NCBI GenBank assembly: GCA_021792555.1
Contig: JAJYUL010000011.1
Location: forward strand, 19,228 to 83,227
Direction: 5' to 3'
Source: Pseudomonadota bacterium
Lineage (GTDB): Bacteria; Pseudomonadota; Gammaproteobacteria; Steroidobacterales; Steroidobacteraceae
DNA: 64,000 nt
Both the position numbers and the translations under genes were made by a program. Below the pieces are notes generated by a model. The model was given only the letters and a program-made list of their open reading frames with translations, was not told the DNA's origin and made no database searches. How positions within the stretch are numbered: position 1 is the stretch's first letter; every line of letters begins with the position of its first letter. Shown piece by piece: positions 25,855 to 34,790 of this stretch.

Positions 25855-26703
25855 ATGGGGACACCGGAGCAGGGGAGTCTGCGCGGGCGGACGCTGTTCA
25901 TCACGGGGGCGAGCCGCGGCATCGGGCTCGCGATCGGCCTGCGGGCGGCGCGCGAAGGCGCGAACGTGGCCGTGGCAGCAAAGACCACCGAGCCGCACCC
26001 GAAGCTGCCGGGCACGATCTTCAGCGCCGCCGAGCAGATCGAGGCCGCCGGCGGCCGGGCGCTCGCGCTGCCGCTCGATGTGCGCGACGACGAGCAGGTG
26101 CGCGCGGCCATCGAGCGGACCGCCGAGGTGTTCGGCGGCATCGACATTCTGGTCAACAACGCCAGCGCCATCAGCCTCACGCCGACTCGGGCGACGGACA
26201 TGCGCCGCTTCGACCTGATGCACTCGATCAATACGCGCGGCACGCTGCTGTGCAGCAAGCTCGCCGCGCCGCTGCTCGCACGCGGCGTCAACCCGCACAT
26301 TCTCGTGCTCGCGCCGCCGCTGCACCTCGAGCCGCGCTGGTTCGCCCCGCACCTGCCGTACTCGCTGGCGAAGTTCGGCATGAGCCTGTGCGTGCTCGGG
26401 CTCGCCGGGGAGTTCGCGGCCGAGGGCATCGCGGTGAACGCGCTCTGGCCGCGCACCATCATCGGCACGGCCGCCCTGAAGGTGGCACTCGCCGGGGCGC
26501 CCCCGGAGGCGCTGCGCCGCGCGCGCTCGCCGCAGATCGTGGCCGAGGCCGCCTGCGCGATCCTCAAGCGCGACAGCCGCGCCTTCACCGGGCAGTTCTG
26601 CATCGACGAGCAGGTGCTGCGCGAGGAGGGAGTGAGCGATTTCTCGGCCTACCGGCAGAGCGGCGTGCGCGAGGAAGACCTGCTGACGGATCTGTTCGTT
26701 TAG
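25855..26703 (+). CDS. HSDL2-like short-chain dehydrogenase/reductase
   Basis: This is an SDR protein of 282 residues. The N-terminal nucleotide site reads TGASRGIG, DVRD is near residue 78 and NNAS near residue 102. The pair Tyr169/Lys173 (YSLAK) is intact. The wording HILVLAPPLHLEPRWF...YSLAKFGMS is that of HSDL2-type SDRs, but where those have Ser in ISPPLN this protein has Ala153, so the usual catalytic Ser is missing. Relatives often lie within fatty-acid or leucine degradation clusters, as here, and may act on acyl-CoA-related substrates. It is convergent with the gntR gene. The ATG at 25855 starts shortly before the fold. Confidence 0.83.
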   Translation: MGTPEQGSLRGRTLFITGASRGIGLAIGLRAAREGANVAVAAKTTEPHPKLPGTIFSAAEQIEAAGGRALALPLDVRDDEQVRAAIERTAEVFGGIDILVNNASAISLTPTRATDMRRFDLMHSINTRGTLLCSKLAAPLLARGVNPHILVLAPPLHLEPRWFAPHLPYSLAKFGMSLCVLGLAGEFAAEGIAVNALWPRTIIGTAALKVALAGAPPEALRRARSPQIVAEAACAILKRDSRAFTGQFCIDEQVLREEGVSDFSAYRQSGVREEDLLTDLFV

Positions 26704-26870
26704 GACGGCGTACCTGTCCCGCGGCGCTCTGCCCGGGGGCGGCGGGCGCAACGTGAGGGGCGGGCAGCGCAGTGCGCGGCGGGACCGCTACGGCGGGCAA
26801 GCCCTGCGCCGCGTCAATGCCGCCCCATGATGAACCAGCCGGCGGCACTGTCCGCCAGGGCCGAGACCCC

Positions 26871-27647
26871 TCAAGCGCCGCCGGCAGCCGCGTGAGGCCG
26901 GGTCGGGGCGGGGCTCTGACAGCCGATGCGGTGGCTGAGGTCGATGCCGGCGAGCTCGTAGCCCTTCCTGAAATCGCGGATGTGCCGCGCCATCCATTGC
27001 CGGGCCGCTTCCGCGTCGCGCCGCTCGAGGGCCTCCAGGATGCGCCGCTGCGCGGTGGCGATGCGCGAGCGGGCCTGAGGGACCTGATCGATCATGTCGC
27101 GCAGCGAGGGCTCGAGCAGCTGGATGAGCGGCTCGTGCACGAGCGCAAACACTTGGTTGTGGGTCGCCGCGCCGAGGGCCCGGAAGAACTCGGCCACGTG
27201 GTGCACGGCTTTGTCCGTCAGTGCGTTTTCCGATTCGAAGCGCGCGCGCACCGCGGCAAGGCGCTCAAGGTCAGCGTCGCTGCGCGCATGCGCTGCGCTC
27301 TCGGCGATGGGCGGCTCGAACTCCGTGAGTGCCGTCCAGACCTCGAGGAACGTCACATCGTGCAGCGCCAGCGCGCGGCTGACGTCCTTGGCGACCGCGA
27401 GATGGCGCGGACGGCTGACCGTCATGCGCTTGGAGCCCGGACGCCGCTCGAGCAGCCCGCTGCACTCGAGCTCGCGCAGCGCCTCGCGCACCGTGGAGCG
27501 GTTCACCCCGAGCTGGCGGGCGAGCTCGGTCTCCGGCGGCAGCCGCTCGCCCTCGCGCAGGGCGCGGCTGAGGATGCGCTCGGTGATCGCGTCGGCCACC
27601 TTGCGGTAGGCGGGCGTCAGGGCGATCTGATCGAATTCAACGCTCAT
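26871..27647 (-). CDS. GntR-family (FadR/FCD type) transcriptional regulator of the liu cluster
   Basis: This is a DNA-binding repressor of 258 residues. The N-terminal winged helix-turn-helix contains LPPETELARQLGVNRSTVREALRELE (residues about 36-62), the GntR signature. The C-terminal all-helical FCD domain has Asp/His positions suited to bind a metal and an acyl or organic-acid ligand (HHVAEFFRAL, HIRDF). It lies 6 bp downstream of the isovaleryl-CoA dehydrogenase gene on the same strand, so the two are one transcript. A palindrome matching the FadR-subfamily operator form TNGTNNNACNA lies in the divergent promoter at 28858-28872. Regulation of leucine breakdown, and of itself, is therefore likely. 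Confidence 0.85.
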   Translation of the reverse strand: MSVEFDQIALTPAYRKVADAITERILSRALREGERLPPETELARQLGVNRSTVREALRELECSGLLERRPGSKRMTVSRPRHLAVAKDVSRALALHDVTFLEVWTALTEFEPPIAESAAHARSDADLERLAAVRARFESENALTDKAVHHVAEFFRALGAATHNQVFALVHEPLIQLLEPSLRDMIDQVPQARSRIATAQRRILEALERRDAEAARQWMARHIRDFRKGYELAGIDLSHRIGCQSPAPTRPHAAAGGA

Positions 27648-27653
27648 GCGCGC

Positions 27654-28841
27654 TCAGTCGGCCGCTTCGAACAGCTCCCGCCCGATCAGCATGCGGCGGA
27701 TCTCCTGCGTGCCGGCGCCGATCTCGTAGAGCTTCGCATCGCGCAGCAGCCGTCCGGCCGGGTAGTCATTGATGTAGCCGTTGCCGCCGAGCGCCTGGAT
27801 GGCCTCGAGCGCCACCCGTGTGGCGTGCTCGGCGCAGAAGAGGATGCAGGCGGCGGCATCGCGCCGCCGCACCTGGCCGGCGTCGCAGGCGCGCGCCACG
27901 CTGTAGACGTAGGCGCGACTCGCGCCGAGCGCCGCATACATGTCGGCGAGCTTCGCCTGCATCAGCTCGAAGGTGCCGATCGGCTGGCCGAACTGTTTGC
28001 GCTCGCGCACGTAGGGCAGCACCAGGTCGAGCGCCGCGGCCATCAGCCCGAGCGGTCCGCCGGAGAGCACGACGCGCTCGTAGTCGAGTCCGCTCATCAG
28101 CACGCGCACCCCGCCGTTCGGCTCACCGAGCAGGTTCTCTCGCGGCACGGCGCACTGCTCGAACACGAGCTCGCAGGTGTTCGAGCCGCGCATGCCGAGC
28201 TTGTCGAGCTTCTGCGCGGTGCTGAAGCCCGCAAAGCCCCGCTCGATGATGAACGCGCTGATGCCGCGGCTGCCGGCGGCCGGGTCGGTCTTGGCGTACA
28301 CGATGAGCACATCGGCGTCCGGGCCGTTGGTGATCCACATCTTGCGCCCGGTGAGCACGTAGTGATCGCCCCGCCGCTCGGCGCGCAGCTGCAGGGAGGT
28401 GACGTCCGAGCCGGCCTGCGGCTCGGACATCGCAAGCGCCCCGACGTGCTCGCCGCTGATGAGCTTCGGCAGATAGCGCTCGCGCTGGGCATCCGAGCCG
28501 TTCAGCCGCAGCTGATTGACGCAGAGATTGGAGTGCGCGCCGTAGGAGAGGCCCACAGAGCCCGATGCGCGCGAGATCTCCTCCATGGCGATCACGTGGG
28601 CGAGGTAGCCGAGTCCCGTGCCGCCCCAGCGCTCCGGCACGGTGATGCCGAGCAGGCCGAGTGCGCCGAGCTCGGGCCACAGCTCGCGCGGGAACGCGTT
28701 GTCGCGGTCGATCTCGGCTGCGCGCGGAGCGATGCGCTCGCTCGCGAAGCGGCGCACCTGCGCGCGGATTTCCCCTGCGGCCTCATCCAGGCCGAGGCCG
28801 CTGTCGATCGGATCGTGGGCGGACATGAGCTTGTCTTCCAT
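27654..28841 (-). CDS. liuA: Isovaleryl-CoA dehydrogenase
   Basis: This is a flavin acyl-CoA dehydrogenase of 395 residues that oxidises isovaleryl-CoA to 3-methylcrotonyl-CoA in leucine degradation. Family motifs include [37 protein letters not shown] and [33 protein letters not shown]. The block [14 protein letters not shown] carries the Glu on an inner helix used as catalytic base by isovaleryl-CoA dehydrogenases, unlike other members where the base is near the C-terminus. The neighbours (GntR regulator, divergent methylcrotonyl-CoA carboxylase genes) support this assignment strongly. ATG at 28841 or the in-frame ATG at 28826 may be the start. Confidence 0.92.
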   Translation of the reverse strand: MEDKLMSAHDPIDSGLGLDEAAGEIRAQVRRFASERIAPRAAEIDRDNAFPRELWPELGALGLLGITVPERWGGTGLGYLAHVIAMEEISRASGSVGLSYGAHSNLCVNQLRLNGSDAQRERYLPKLISGEHVGALAMSEPQAGSDVTSLQLRAERRGDHYVLTGRKMWITNGPDADVLIVYAKTDPAAGSRGISAFIIERGFAGFSTAQKLDKLGMRGSNTCELVFEQCAVPRENLLGEPNGGVRVLMSGLDYERVVLSGGPLGLMAAALDLVLPYVRERKQFGQPIGTFELMQAKLADMYAALGASRAYVYSVARACDAGQVRRRDAAACILFCAEHATRVALEAIQALGGNGYINDYPAGRLLRDAKLYEIGAGTQEIRRMLIGRELFEAAD

Positions 28842-28860
28842 TGAAACAGGACGGTATGAT
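28831..28860 (+). promoter_or_regulatory. Predicted promoter for the carboxylase genes
   Basis: TTGTCT (28831-28836) and TATGAT (28855-28860) are 18 bp apart on the + strand; the -35 box falls inside the start of the divergent dehydrogenase gene. On the opposite strand TTGTCA and GACAAT boxes, 17 bp apart, could drive the dehydrogenase. Both -10 regions touch the operator palindrome. Confidence 0.5.
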
Positions 28861-28872
28861 TGTCCGACAATC
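28858..28872. promoter_or_regulatory. GntR/FadR-type operator palindrome in the divergent liu promoter
   Basis: GATTGTCCGACAATC is a perfect 15-bp inverted repeat centred on base 28865. Its core TTGTCCGACAA fits the TNGTNNNACNA form known for FadR-subfamily GntR regulators. It overlaps the predicted -10/+1 region of both divergent promoters, a position suited to repression of both arms by the GntR protein encoded 1.2 kb away. Confidence 0.7.
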
Positions 28873-28891
28873 CGGCTATCGTGACAAGCCC

Positions 28892-30496
28892 ATGCCCCGC
28901 ATCGAATCCCGGCTCGATACCCGCTCGGAGGATTTTCAGGACAACGCGCGCGCGCTCAGCGCGCTGACGAGCGAGCTGAAGCGCGAAGTCGAGCGCGCCG
29001 CCCAGGGCGGCTCGGCCGCCGCGGTGAGCCGCCACCGGGCCGCGGGCAAGCTCACCGCCCGCGAGCGCGTGCGCCAGCTGCTCGATCCGGGCAGCCCCTT
29101 TGTCGAGCTCTCGCAGCTGGCCGCGCACGGCCTGTACGGCGGCGGCATCGCCTGCGGCGGGATCATCACCGGCGTCGGTCGGGTGAGCGGACGGCAGTGC
29201 GTGATCGTCGCCAACGATCCGACCGTCAAGGGCGGCACCTACTACCCGGTGACCGTCAAGAAGCATCTGCGCGCCCAGGAGATCGCCCGCGAGAACCGTC
29301 TGCCGTGCGTGTATCTGGTGGAAAGCGGCGGGGCGTTCCTGCCGGCGCAGGATGAGGTGTTCCCCGACAAGGAGCACTTCGGGCGCATCTTCTACAACCA
29401 GGCGACGCTCTCGGCGCTCGGGGTGGCGCAGATCGCGGTGGTGCACGGCTCGTGCACCGCAGGCGGCGCCTACGTGCCGGCGATGGCCGACGAGAACGTC
29501 ATCGTGCGCAACCAGGGCCGGGTCTTCCTCGGCGGCCCGCCGCTGGTGAAGGCGGCCACCGGGGAGGATATCGACGCCGAGTCGCTCGGCGGGGCCGACG
29601 TGCACTGCCGCGAATCGGGCGTGTGCGATCACTATGCGGAAAACGACAGTCATGCGCTCGCCATCGCGCGCAGCATCGTGGCGCGGCTGCGTCCGCCGCC
29701 GTGCACTGACCCGCCGTGCGCGCCGCGCGAGCCGCACTACGCGCCCGAGGAGCTCTACGGCGCGGTGCCTTCGAGCCTGCGCCGGCCCTACGACGTGCGC
29801 GAGGTGATCGCGCGGCTCACCGACGGCTCGGAGCTCGAGGAGTTCAAGCAGCTCTACGGCACGACTCTCGTGTGCGGCTTTGCGCACCTCGGGGGCTATC
29901 CGCTCGGCATCCTCGCCAACAACGGGATCCTCTTCTCGGAGAGCGCGCTGAAGGGCGCGCACTTCATCGAGCTGTGCTCGCGCGAGGGCATTCCGCTTCT
30001 GTTCCTGCAGAACATCACCGGCTTCATGGTGGGCCGCAAGGCCGAGGCGGGCGGCATTGCCCGCGACGGTGCGAAGCTCGTCACGGCGGTCGCATGCGCG
30101 CGCGTGCCGAAGTTCACGGTCATCATCGGCGGCAGCTACGGCGCGGGCAATTACGCCATGTGCGGCCGCGCCTACGGGCCGCGCTTTCTTTTCCAGTGGC
30201 CGAACGCGCGCATCTCGGTGATGGGCGGGGAGCAGGCCGCGAGCGTGCTCGCCACCGTCAAGCGCGGACAGATCGAGTCCGGCCGGGGCAGCTGGCCTGC
30301 CGAGGACGAGGAGGCGTTCAAACAGCCCATCCGCGAGCAGTACGAGCGCCAGGGGCACCCGTACTATGCCTCGGCGCGGCTCTGGGACGACGGGGTGATC
30401 GACCCGCTCGAGACGCGCCGCATCCTCACGCTGTGCCTCGCGGCGGCGCGCAATGCGCCGCAGGAAGAGACCCGTTTCGGCCTGTTCAGAATGTGA
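28892..30496 (+). CDS. liuB: Methylcrotonyl-CoA carboxylase, carboxyltransferase (beta) subunit
   Basis: This subunit transfers the carboxyl group from biotin to 3-methylcrotonyl-CoA, giving 3-methylglutaconyl-CoA. It has 534 residues and two crotonase-like halves. Typical wording includes [74 protein letters not shown] and [41 protein letters not shown]. The last block is specific to methylcrotonyl- and geranyl-CoA carboxylases. The ATG at 28892 ([14 protein letters not shown]) fits family N-termini; the frame is open upstream into the promoter. The alpha subunit gene follows after 8 bp. Confidence 0.92.
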   Translation: MPRIESRLDTRSEDFQDNARALSALTSELKREVERAAQGGSAAAVSRHRAAGKLTARERVRQLLDPGSPFVELSQLAAHGLYGGGIACGGIITGVGRVSGRQCVIVANDPTVKGGTYYPVTVKKHLRAQEIARENRLPCVYLVESGGAFLPAQDEVFPDKEHFGRIFYNQATLSALGVAQIAVVHGSCTAGGAYVPAMADENVIVRNQGRVFLGGPPLVKAATGEDIDAESLGGADVHCRESGVCDHYAENDSHALAIARSIVARLRPPPCTDPPCAPREPHYAPEELYGAVPSSLRRPYDVREVIARLTDGSELEEFKQLYGTTLVCGFAHLGGYPLGILANNGILFSESALKGAHFIELCSREGIPLLFLQNITGFMVGRKAEAGGIARDGAKLVTAVACARVPKFTVIIGGSYGAGNYAMCGRAYGPRFLFQWPNARISVMGGEQAASVLATVKRGQIESGRGSWPAEDEEAFKQPIREQYERQGHPYYASARLWDDGVIDPLETRRILTLCLAAARNAPQEETRFGLFRM

Positions 30497-30504
30497 GTGC
30501 GCCC

Positions 30505-32511
30505 ATGTTCCAGCGTCTCCTGGTGGCCAATCGCGGCGAAATCGCCTGCCGGATCCTGCGCACCGCGCGGCGTCTGGGGCTCCAGACCGTCGCGGTGTAT
30601 TCGGATGCCGACGCGCCCGCCCGCCACGTCCGCCTCGCCGATCAGGCGGTGAGGATCGGGCCGGCGCCGGCAGGGCAGAGTTATCTCGACGGCGAGGCGA
30701 TCATCGCCGCGGCGCGCCTCGCCGGCGCCGAGGCGATTCACCCCGGCTACGGCTTTCTCTCCGAGAACGCGCGCTTCGCCGCGGCCTGTCAGCAGGCCGG
30801 GATCACCTTCGTCGGCCCCCCGCCCGAGGCGATCGAGGCGATGGGCTCGAAGAGCCTCGCCAAGGCGCGCGTGCGCGCCGCGGGCATCCCGGTGCTGCCG
30901 GGCTACGAGGGGGCGCGTCAGGATCCGGCCTACCTCGAGGCGCGCGCGCTCGAGGCCGGGCTGCCGCTCATCGTCAAGCCGGCCGCCGGCGGCGGCGGCA
31001 AGGGCATGTACGTGGTGCGCGAGCGGGCCGAGCTGCGCGCGGCGCTCGAGGCGGCCCGCCGGCTCGCCGAGAGCAGCTTCGGCGACGGCACCCTGCTCAT
31101 CGAGCGCTTCGTGCCCGAGCCGCGCCACATTGAGGTGCAGGTGTTCGCCGACCAGCACGGCGCGTGCATCCACCTGGGCGACCGCGACTGCTCGGTACAG
31201 CGGCGCCATCAGAAGCTCATCGAGGAGGCGCCGGCGCCCGGCCTGAGCGGCCCGCTGCGCGAGCGGCTGCGCGCCGCGGCGGTCGAGGTGGCGCGCCAGA
31301 TCGGCTATCGCGGCGCCGGCACGGTGGAGTTTCTCTTCGACGGCAGCGAGTTCTACTTTCTCGAGATGAACACCCGGCTGCAGGTCGAGCACACCGTCAC
31401 CGAGGCGGTGAGCGGTCTCGATCTGGTCGAGTGGCAGCTGCGGGTGGCCTCGGGCGAAGCGCTGCCGCTCACGCAGGAGCAGGTGCGCCTCAGCGGCCAC
31501 GCCATCGAGGCGCGCGTCTGCGCGGAGGATCCGTGGCGGGAGTTCCTGCCGAGCGCAGGGCGCCTGCAGCTCGCCGAGTGGCCGCAGGGCGAGGGCGTGC
31601 GGGTCGATGCCGGCTTCGAGAGCGGGGACAGCGTGCCGGCGGCGTACGACTCGCTGCTCGCCAAGGTCATCGCCTGGGCGCCCGAGCGCGCCGAGGCGGC
31701 CGGCGTGCTCGCCGGCGCGCTCGAGCGCGCCCGCCTTGCCGGCGTGCGCAGCAACGAGCGCTGGCTCGCGCGCATTCTGCGCTCGCCGGTGTTCCTCGAG
31801 GCCCGCCACAGCGTGGCGCTGCTCGCCGAACGGGGCGCCGAGTTCACCGCGCCCGAGGCGCTCACCGATGCCATGCTCGCGCTCGCGGCGCTCGCGCTCG
31901 GCGCCGAGGGGCGCGCCAACAATCCCTGGTCGGCCTGCGATGGCTTCGCGCCGAATCTGCCCGCCGCCTTCGAGGTGACGCTGCGCACGGGCGGGACCGT
32001 GTGGCGCGTGACGCTCGGCGGGCAGGCCGGTGAGGCGCGCACCGCACTGATCGAGCAGATCGGCCCGGATGGCACACCTGCGCCGGACGGAACGCGGCGC
32101 GTGAGTCTCGCCGAGACACGCAGTACGCACGAGACGGTCGAGGCGCGCATCGAGGCGGCGCTTGAGCGCGCCCGGTTCCTGCGCGTGGCAGAGCGGCTGC
32201 ATCTGTGGCTCGGCGCGGCGCACCACGAGTTCGAGATCGACGATCCGCGCACGCGCTCCTTCACCGCCGCGCATGCCGCCGGGGGCCTCACGACGCCTCT
32301 GCCGGGGGTGGTCGCCGCAGTGAATGTCGAGGTCGGCCAGGCGGTGCGCCGCGGGCAGACGCTGATGGTGATCGAGGCGATGAAGATGGAGCACGGCATC
32401 AGCGCGCCGTTCGACGGGCGGGTCACGCGCATTCACTTCGCGCTCGGGGAGCGCGTGCCGGAGGGCAGCGAGCTGCTGGCGCTGTCGCCGGCCGACGACG
32501 CCGCGAGTTAG
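30505..32511 (+). CDS. liuD: Methylcrotonyl-CoA carboxylase, biotin carboxylase/carrier (alpha) subunit
   Basis: This is a biotin-dependent subunit of 668 residues. The N-terminal 450 residues form biotin carboxylase (RLLVANRGEIACRILRTARRLG; the glycine-rich ATP loop GGGGKGM near residue 166; EMNTRLQVEHTVTEAVSGLDLVEWQL). A middle BT-type domain follows, then the C-terminal carrier domain with the biotinylation motif IEAMKMEH, biotin on Lys627. It begins 8 bp after the beta subunit gene, so both are expressed together. The next steps of leucine breakdown, methylglutaconyl-CoA hydratase and a housekeeping HMG-CoA lyase, are not adjacent; an HMG-CoA-lyase-type gene at 61 kb lies in a different context. 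Confidence 0.92.
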   Translation: MFQRLLVANRGEIACRILRTARRLGLQTVAVYSDADAPARHVRLADQAVRIGPAPAGQSYLDGEAIIAAARLAGAEAIHPGYGFLSENARFAAACQQAGITFVGPPPEAIEAMGSKSLAKARVRAAGIPVLPGYEGARQDPAYLEARALEAGLPLIVKPAAGGGGKGMYVVRERAELRAALEAARRLAESSFGDGTLLIERFVPEPRHIEVQVFADQHGACIHLGDRDCSVQRRHQKLIEEAPAPGLSGPLRERLRAAAVEVARQIGYRGAGTVEFLFDGSEFYFLEMNTRLQVEHTVTEAVSGLDLVEWQLRVASGEALPLTQEQVRLSGHAIEARVCAEDPWREFLPSAGRLQLAEWPQGEGVRVDAGFESGDSVPAAYDSLLAKVIAWAPERAEAAGVLAGALERARLAGVRSNERWLARILRSPVFLEARHSVALLAERGAEFTAPEALTDAMLALAALALGAEGRANNPWSACDGFAPNLPAAFEVTLRTGGTVWRVTLGGQAGEARTALIEQIGPDGTPAPDGTRRVSLAETRSTHETVEARIEAALERARFLRVAERLHLWLGAAHHEFEIDDPRTRSFTAAHAAGGLTTPLPGVVAAVNVEVGQAVRRGQTLMVIEAMKMEHGISAPFDGRVTRIHFALGERVPEGSELLALSPADDAAS

Positions 32512-32582
32512 ATTCAAGTTGGGTTCAGTTTTCCCGGACGAGAATCCGCCTCGTCCCGAGAACTCAAAGGGAGCTGAAGCCC

Positions 32583-33131
32583 ATGAACAAGTCCTTCTTG
32601 ATCGGCGCGAGCACCGGCGGCGCGCTCGCGGTCGTGGTGGGCGCGGGCGCGATGGTCAGCCACAAGCTGATCCACACCGCAGCGCGCTATGCCGAGGTCG
32701 TGCAGGTGGTGCCGCTCACCCGCACGGTGGTCACGCCGCGGCGCGTGTGCCGCGAGGTGACGCTCGAGCGCACCCGGCCGGCGCGCGACACCCATCAGAT
32801 CATCGGCAGCATCGCCGGGGCGCTGGTCGGGGGCCTGCTCGGCCATCAGATCGGCGATGGCAGCGGACGCGCGCTCGCCACGGTGGCCGGCGCGGCCGCG
32901 GGCGGTTACGCCGGCAATCGCATCGAGGCGCGCATGCAGCGCGGGGACACCTACACGAGCACCGTGCGCCGCTGCGCGACGGTCTACGACCGGACCGTGC
33001 GCCCGGACGGTTATCAGGTCCGCTATCGCCTCGGCACCAAGACCGGCACGGTGCGCATGAGCCACGATCCGGGTCAGCGCATCCCGGTGCGCAACGGGCA
33101 GCTCGTGCTGAGCGCGGCCCAGCCGCGCTGA
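32583..33131 (+). CDS. Glycine-zipper 2TM domain envelope protein
   Basis: This is a 182-residue envelope protein. An N-terminal hydrophobic segment (residues about 5-25) is followed by a basic region and a glycine-zipper block, IIGSIAGALVGGLLGHQIGDGSGRALATVAGAAAGGYAGNRIE, near residues 75-120. That block is typical of the 17-kDa surface antigen/2TM glycine-zipper group. The C-terminal part resembles the tail of other members of this group (TVYDRTVRPDGYQVRYRLGTKTGTVRMSHDPGQRIPV). AAAGGGAGC lies eight bases before the ATG at 32583. No lipobox is visible, so it may stay anchored by its N-terminal helix. The role is unknown, probably envelope integrity or stress. Confidence 0.72.
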   Translation: MNKSFLIGASTGGALAVVVGAGAMVSHKLIHTAARYAEVVQVVPLTRTVVTPRRVCREVTLERTRPARDTHQIIGSIAGALVGGLLGHQIGDGSGRALATVAGAAAGGYAGNRIEARMQRGDTYTSTVRRCATVYDRTVRPDGYQVRYRLGTKTGTVRMSHDPGQRIPVRNGQLVLSAAQPR

Positions 33132-33144
33132 GGCGCCGCACGCG

Positions 33145-33726
33145 CTAGCGGCGCGCGCCCGGTGAGCGCCGGCCCGAGACGAAGGGTGAGTCGCGGTCGA
33201 AGAATCGCCAGGGCCGCTGCGCCCACTCCCCGGCGTACTCGACCCCGATGCGCGCGCTGCGCCCGAGGCGCACCGGCCGGCGCGTGCGCGGCGGCTCGAT
33301 CCACAGGCTCGCGCCGCGCAGATCCACGCCGTTCGAGCGCCGGTCGATGCGCAGGGCCCGACACAACAGTCCGGGCCCGGAGGTGCGCTCGGTGAGACCC
33401 TCGAGCGGCTCGAGCGCGCGCAGCAGCACCGCGTGCGGAACGCCTTGCGGGGCGGTGACCACGTTCAGGCAGTGCCACATCCCGTAGATGAGATAGACGT
33501 AGGCGTGGCCGGGCGGACCGAACATGACTTCCGTGCGCGGCGTGCGGCCGCGCGAGGAGTGCGCGGCCCGGTCCTCGGGGCCGAGATAGGCCTCCGTCTC
33601 GACGATGCGCCCGACGCGCCGCTCGCCCTCGAGCCGGTGCACCAGGTGCATGCCGATCAGCGAGCGCGCCACCGTGAGGGTGTCCTGTAGGTAAAAACCG
33701 TGCTCGAGCCGAGGGGACGAGGGCAT
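33145..33726 (-). CDS. DNA-3-methyladenine glycosylase (AAG/MPG type)
   Basis: This is a base-excision repair enzyme that removes alkylated purines. It has 193 residues, near the bacterial family size. Diagnostic segments are LTVARSLIGMHLVH, the catalytic-Glu block GRIVETEAYLGPEDRAAHSSRGRTPRTEVMFGPPGHAYVYLIYGMWHCLNVV, VLLRALEPLEG and SGPGLLCRAL. The ATG at 33726 is chosen because it begins a few residues before the fold, and upstream sequence belongs to the divergent transpeptidase promoter. It is unlinked to other repair genes, although an exonuclease III gene lies 9 kb away. Confidence 0.9.
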   Translation of the reverse strand: MPSSPRLEHGFYLQDTLTVARSLIGMHLVHRLEGERRVGRIVETEAYLGPEDRAAHSSRGRTPRTEVMFGPPGHAYVYLIYGMWHCLNVVTAPQGVPHAVLLRALEPLEGLTERTSGPGLLCRALRIDRRSNGVDLRGASLWIEPPRTRRPVRLGRSARIGVEYAGEWAQRPWRFFDRDSPFVSGRRSPGARR

Positions 33727-33790
33727 GCGGGCGCATGTTACAATGCCTGCGCACCGCCTCGCGGGCGTACTCACTCGGAATCCTCGACCC

Positions 33791-34780
33791 ATGCCTGTCT
33801 GCTCATGCTCCAGGGGAGCCTTGGCCGCGTGGCTGCTCGTTGCGCTGACGCTCCTCGCCGCGCCGTTCGCGCCCGCCGCGGTCTATCCGCTGCCGGCGCA
33901 CGGCTCGCTGATCGGCCGCGACCGGACCGTGCGCTCGAAGGCCTCCGATACCCTCCTCGGCATCGCCCGCCGCTACAGCGTCGGCTACTGGGAGATCCAG
34001 GCGGCCAATCCGCACGTGGACATGTGGCTGCCGGGGCAGGGCACCCGGGTCGTGATCCCCGGACGGTTCATCATTCCGCCGGTGGCGCACGTCGGCATCG
34101 TCGTGAACCTCGCCGCGCACCGTCTCTTCTACTTCCCGCGCCCCGGCCGGCACGACCGGCCCGTCGTGATCACCTACCCGGTGAGCCCCGGGGAGAAGGG
34201 CTGGGACACCCCGACCGGGGTGACACGCATCGTGCGCAAGGTGCCCCATCCGGTGTGGATCCCGACGCCGTCGATTCTGCGCGCGCACGCCAAGGCGGGC
34301 GATCCGATCCCGCGCGTGTGGCCGGCCGGGCCCAACAATCCGATGGGCGAGTGGGCGCTCGAGACGACACTGAGCGGCGGGGAGATCTACATCCACGGCA
34401 CCAACAATCCGATGGCCATCGGCATGGCGGTCACGCACGGGTGCGTGCGCCTGTATCCGGAGGACATCGCCGCGCTGTTCCCGGTCGTGCCGGTGGGCAC
34501 GCCGGTCACCATCGTCAATGACCCGGTCCTCGCCACGCTGCAGCACGGGCGGCTGTACCTGTCGATCCACCCGCCGCTGCACAGCCAGGATGTGCCGGGC
34601 AAGCCCGACTACGCGGCGATCTCCAAGGTCATCGAGCAGGCAGTCGGCGGGGCGCAGGTGGCGGTCGACTGGGCGCGTGTGCGCCGCATGGCCGAGCGGG
34701 CGAACGGCATGCCCGAGCTGATCGGCGTTGCGGCCGGCGCGGCGCGCCTCGCGGGTCCCGGGCAGCGCAAGGGGACCTGA
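33791..34780 (+). CDS. L,D-transpeptidase (YkuD) with degenerate LysM region
   Basis: This is a periplasmic peptidoglycan cross-linking or lipoprotein-anchoring enzyme of the ErfK/YbiS/YcfS type, 329 residues. A signal peptide ends about residue 30 (FAPAAV). A LysM-like stretch follows (KASDTLLGIARRYSVGYWEIQAANPHVDMWLPGQGTRVVIPG, about residues 50-90). The YkuD catalytic domain contains the HGTNNP block and the active site THGCVRL, with the nucleophilic Cys about 40% from the C-terminus. The ATG at 33791 gives the best signal peptide; the frame is open to 33725. It is divergent from the glycosylase gene, 64 bp between starts. Confidence 0.88.
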   Translation: MPVCSCSRGALAAWLLVALTLLAAPFAPAAVYPLPAHGSLIGRDRTVRSKASDTLLGIARRYSVGYWEIQAANPHVDMWLPGQGTRVVIPGRFIIPPVAHVGIVVNLAAHRLFYFPRPGRHDRPVVITYPVSPGEKGWDTPTGVTRIVRKVPHPVWIPTPSILRAHAKAGDPIPRVWPAGPNNPMGEWALETTLSGGEIYIHGTNNPMAIGMAVTHGCVRLYPEDIAALFPVVPVGTPVTIVNDPVLATLQHGRLYLSIHPPLHSQDVPGKPDYAAISKVIEQAVGGAQVAVDWARVRRMAERANGMPELIGVAAGAARLAGPGQRKGT

Positions 34781-34790
34781 GCGGGCGGCC

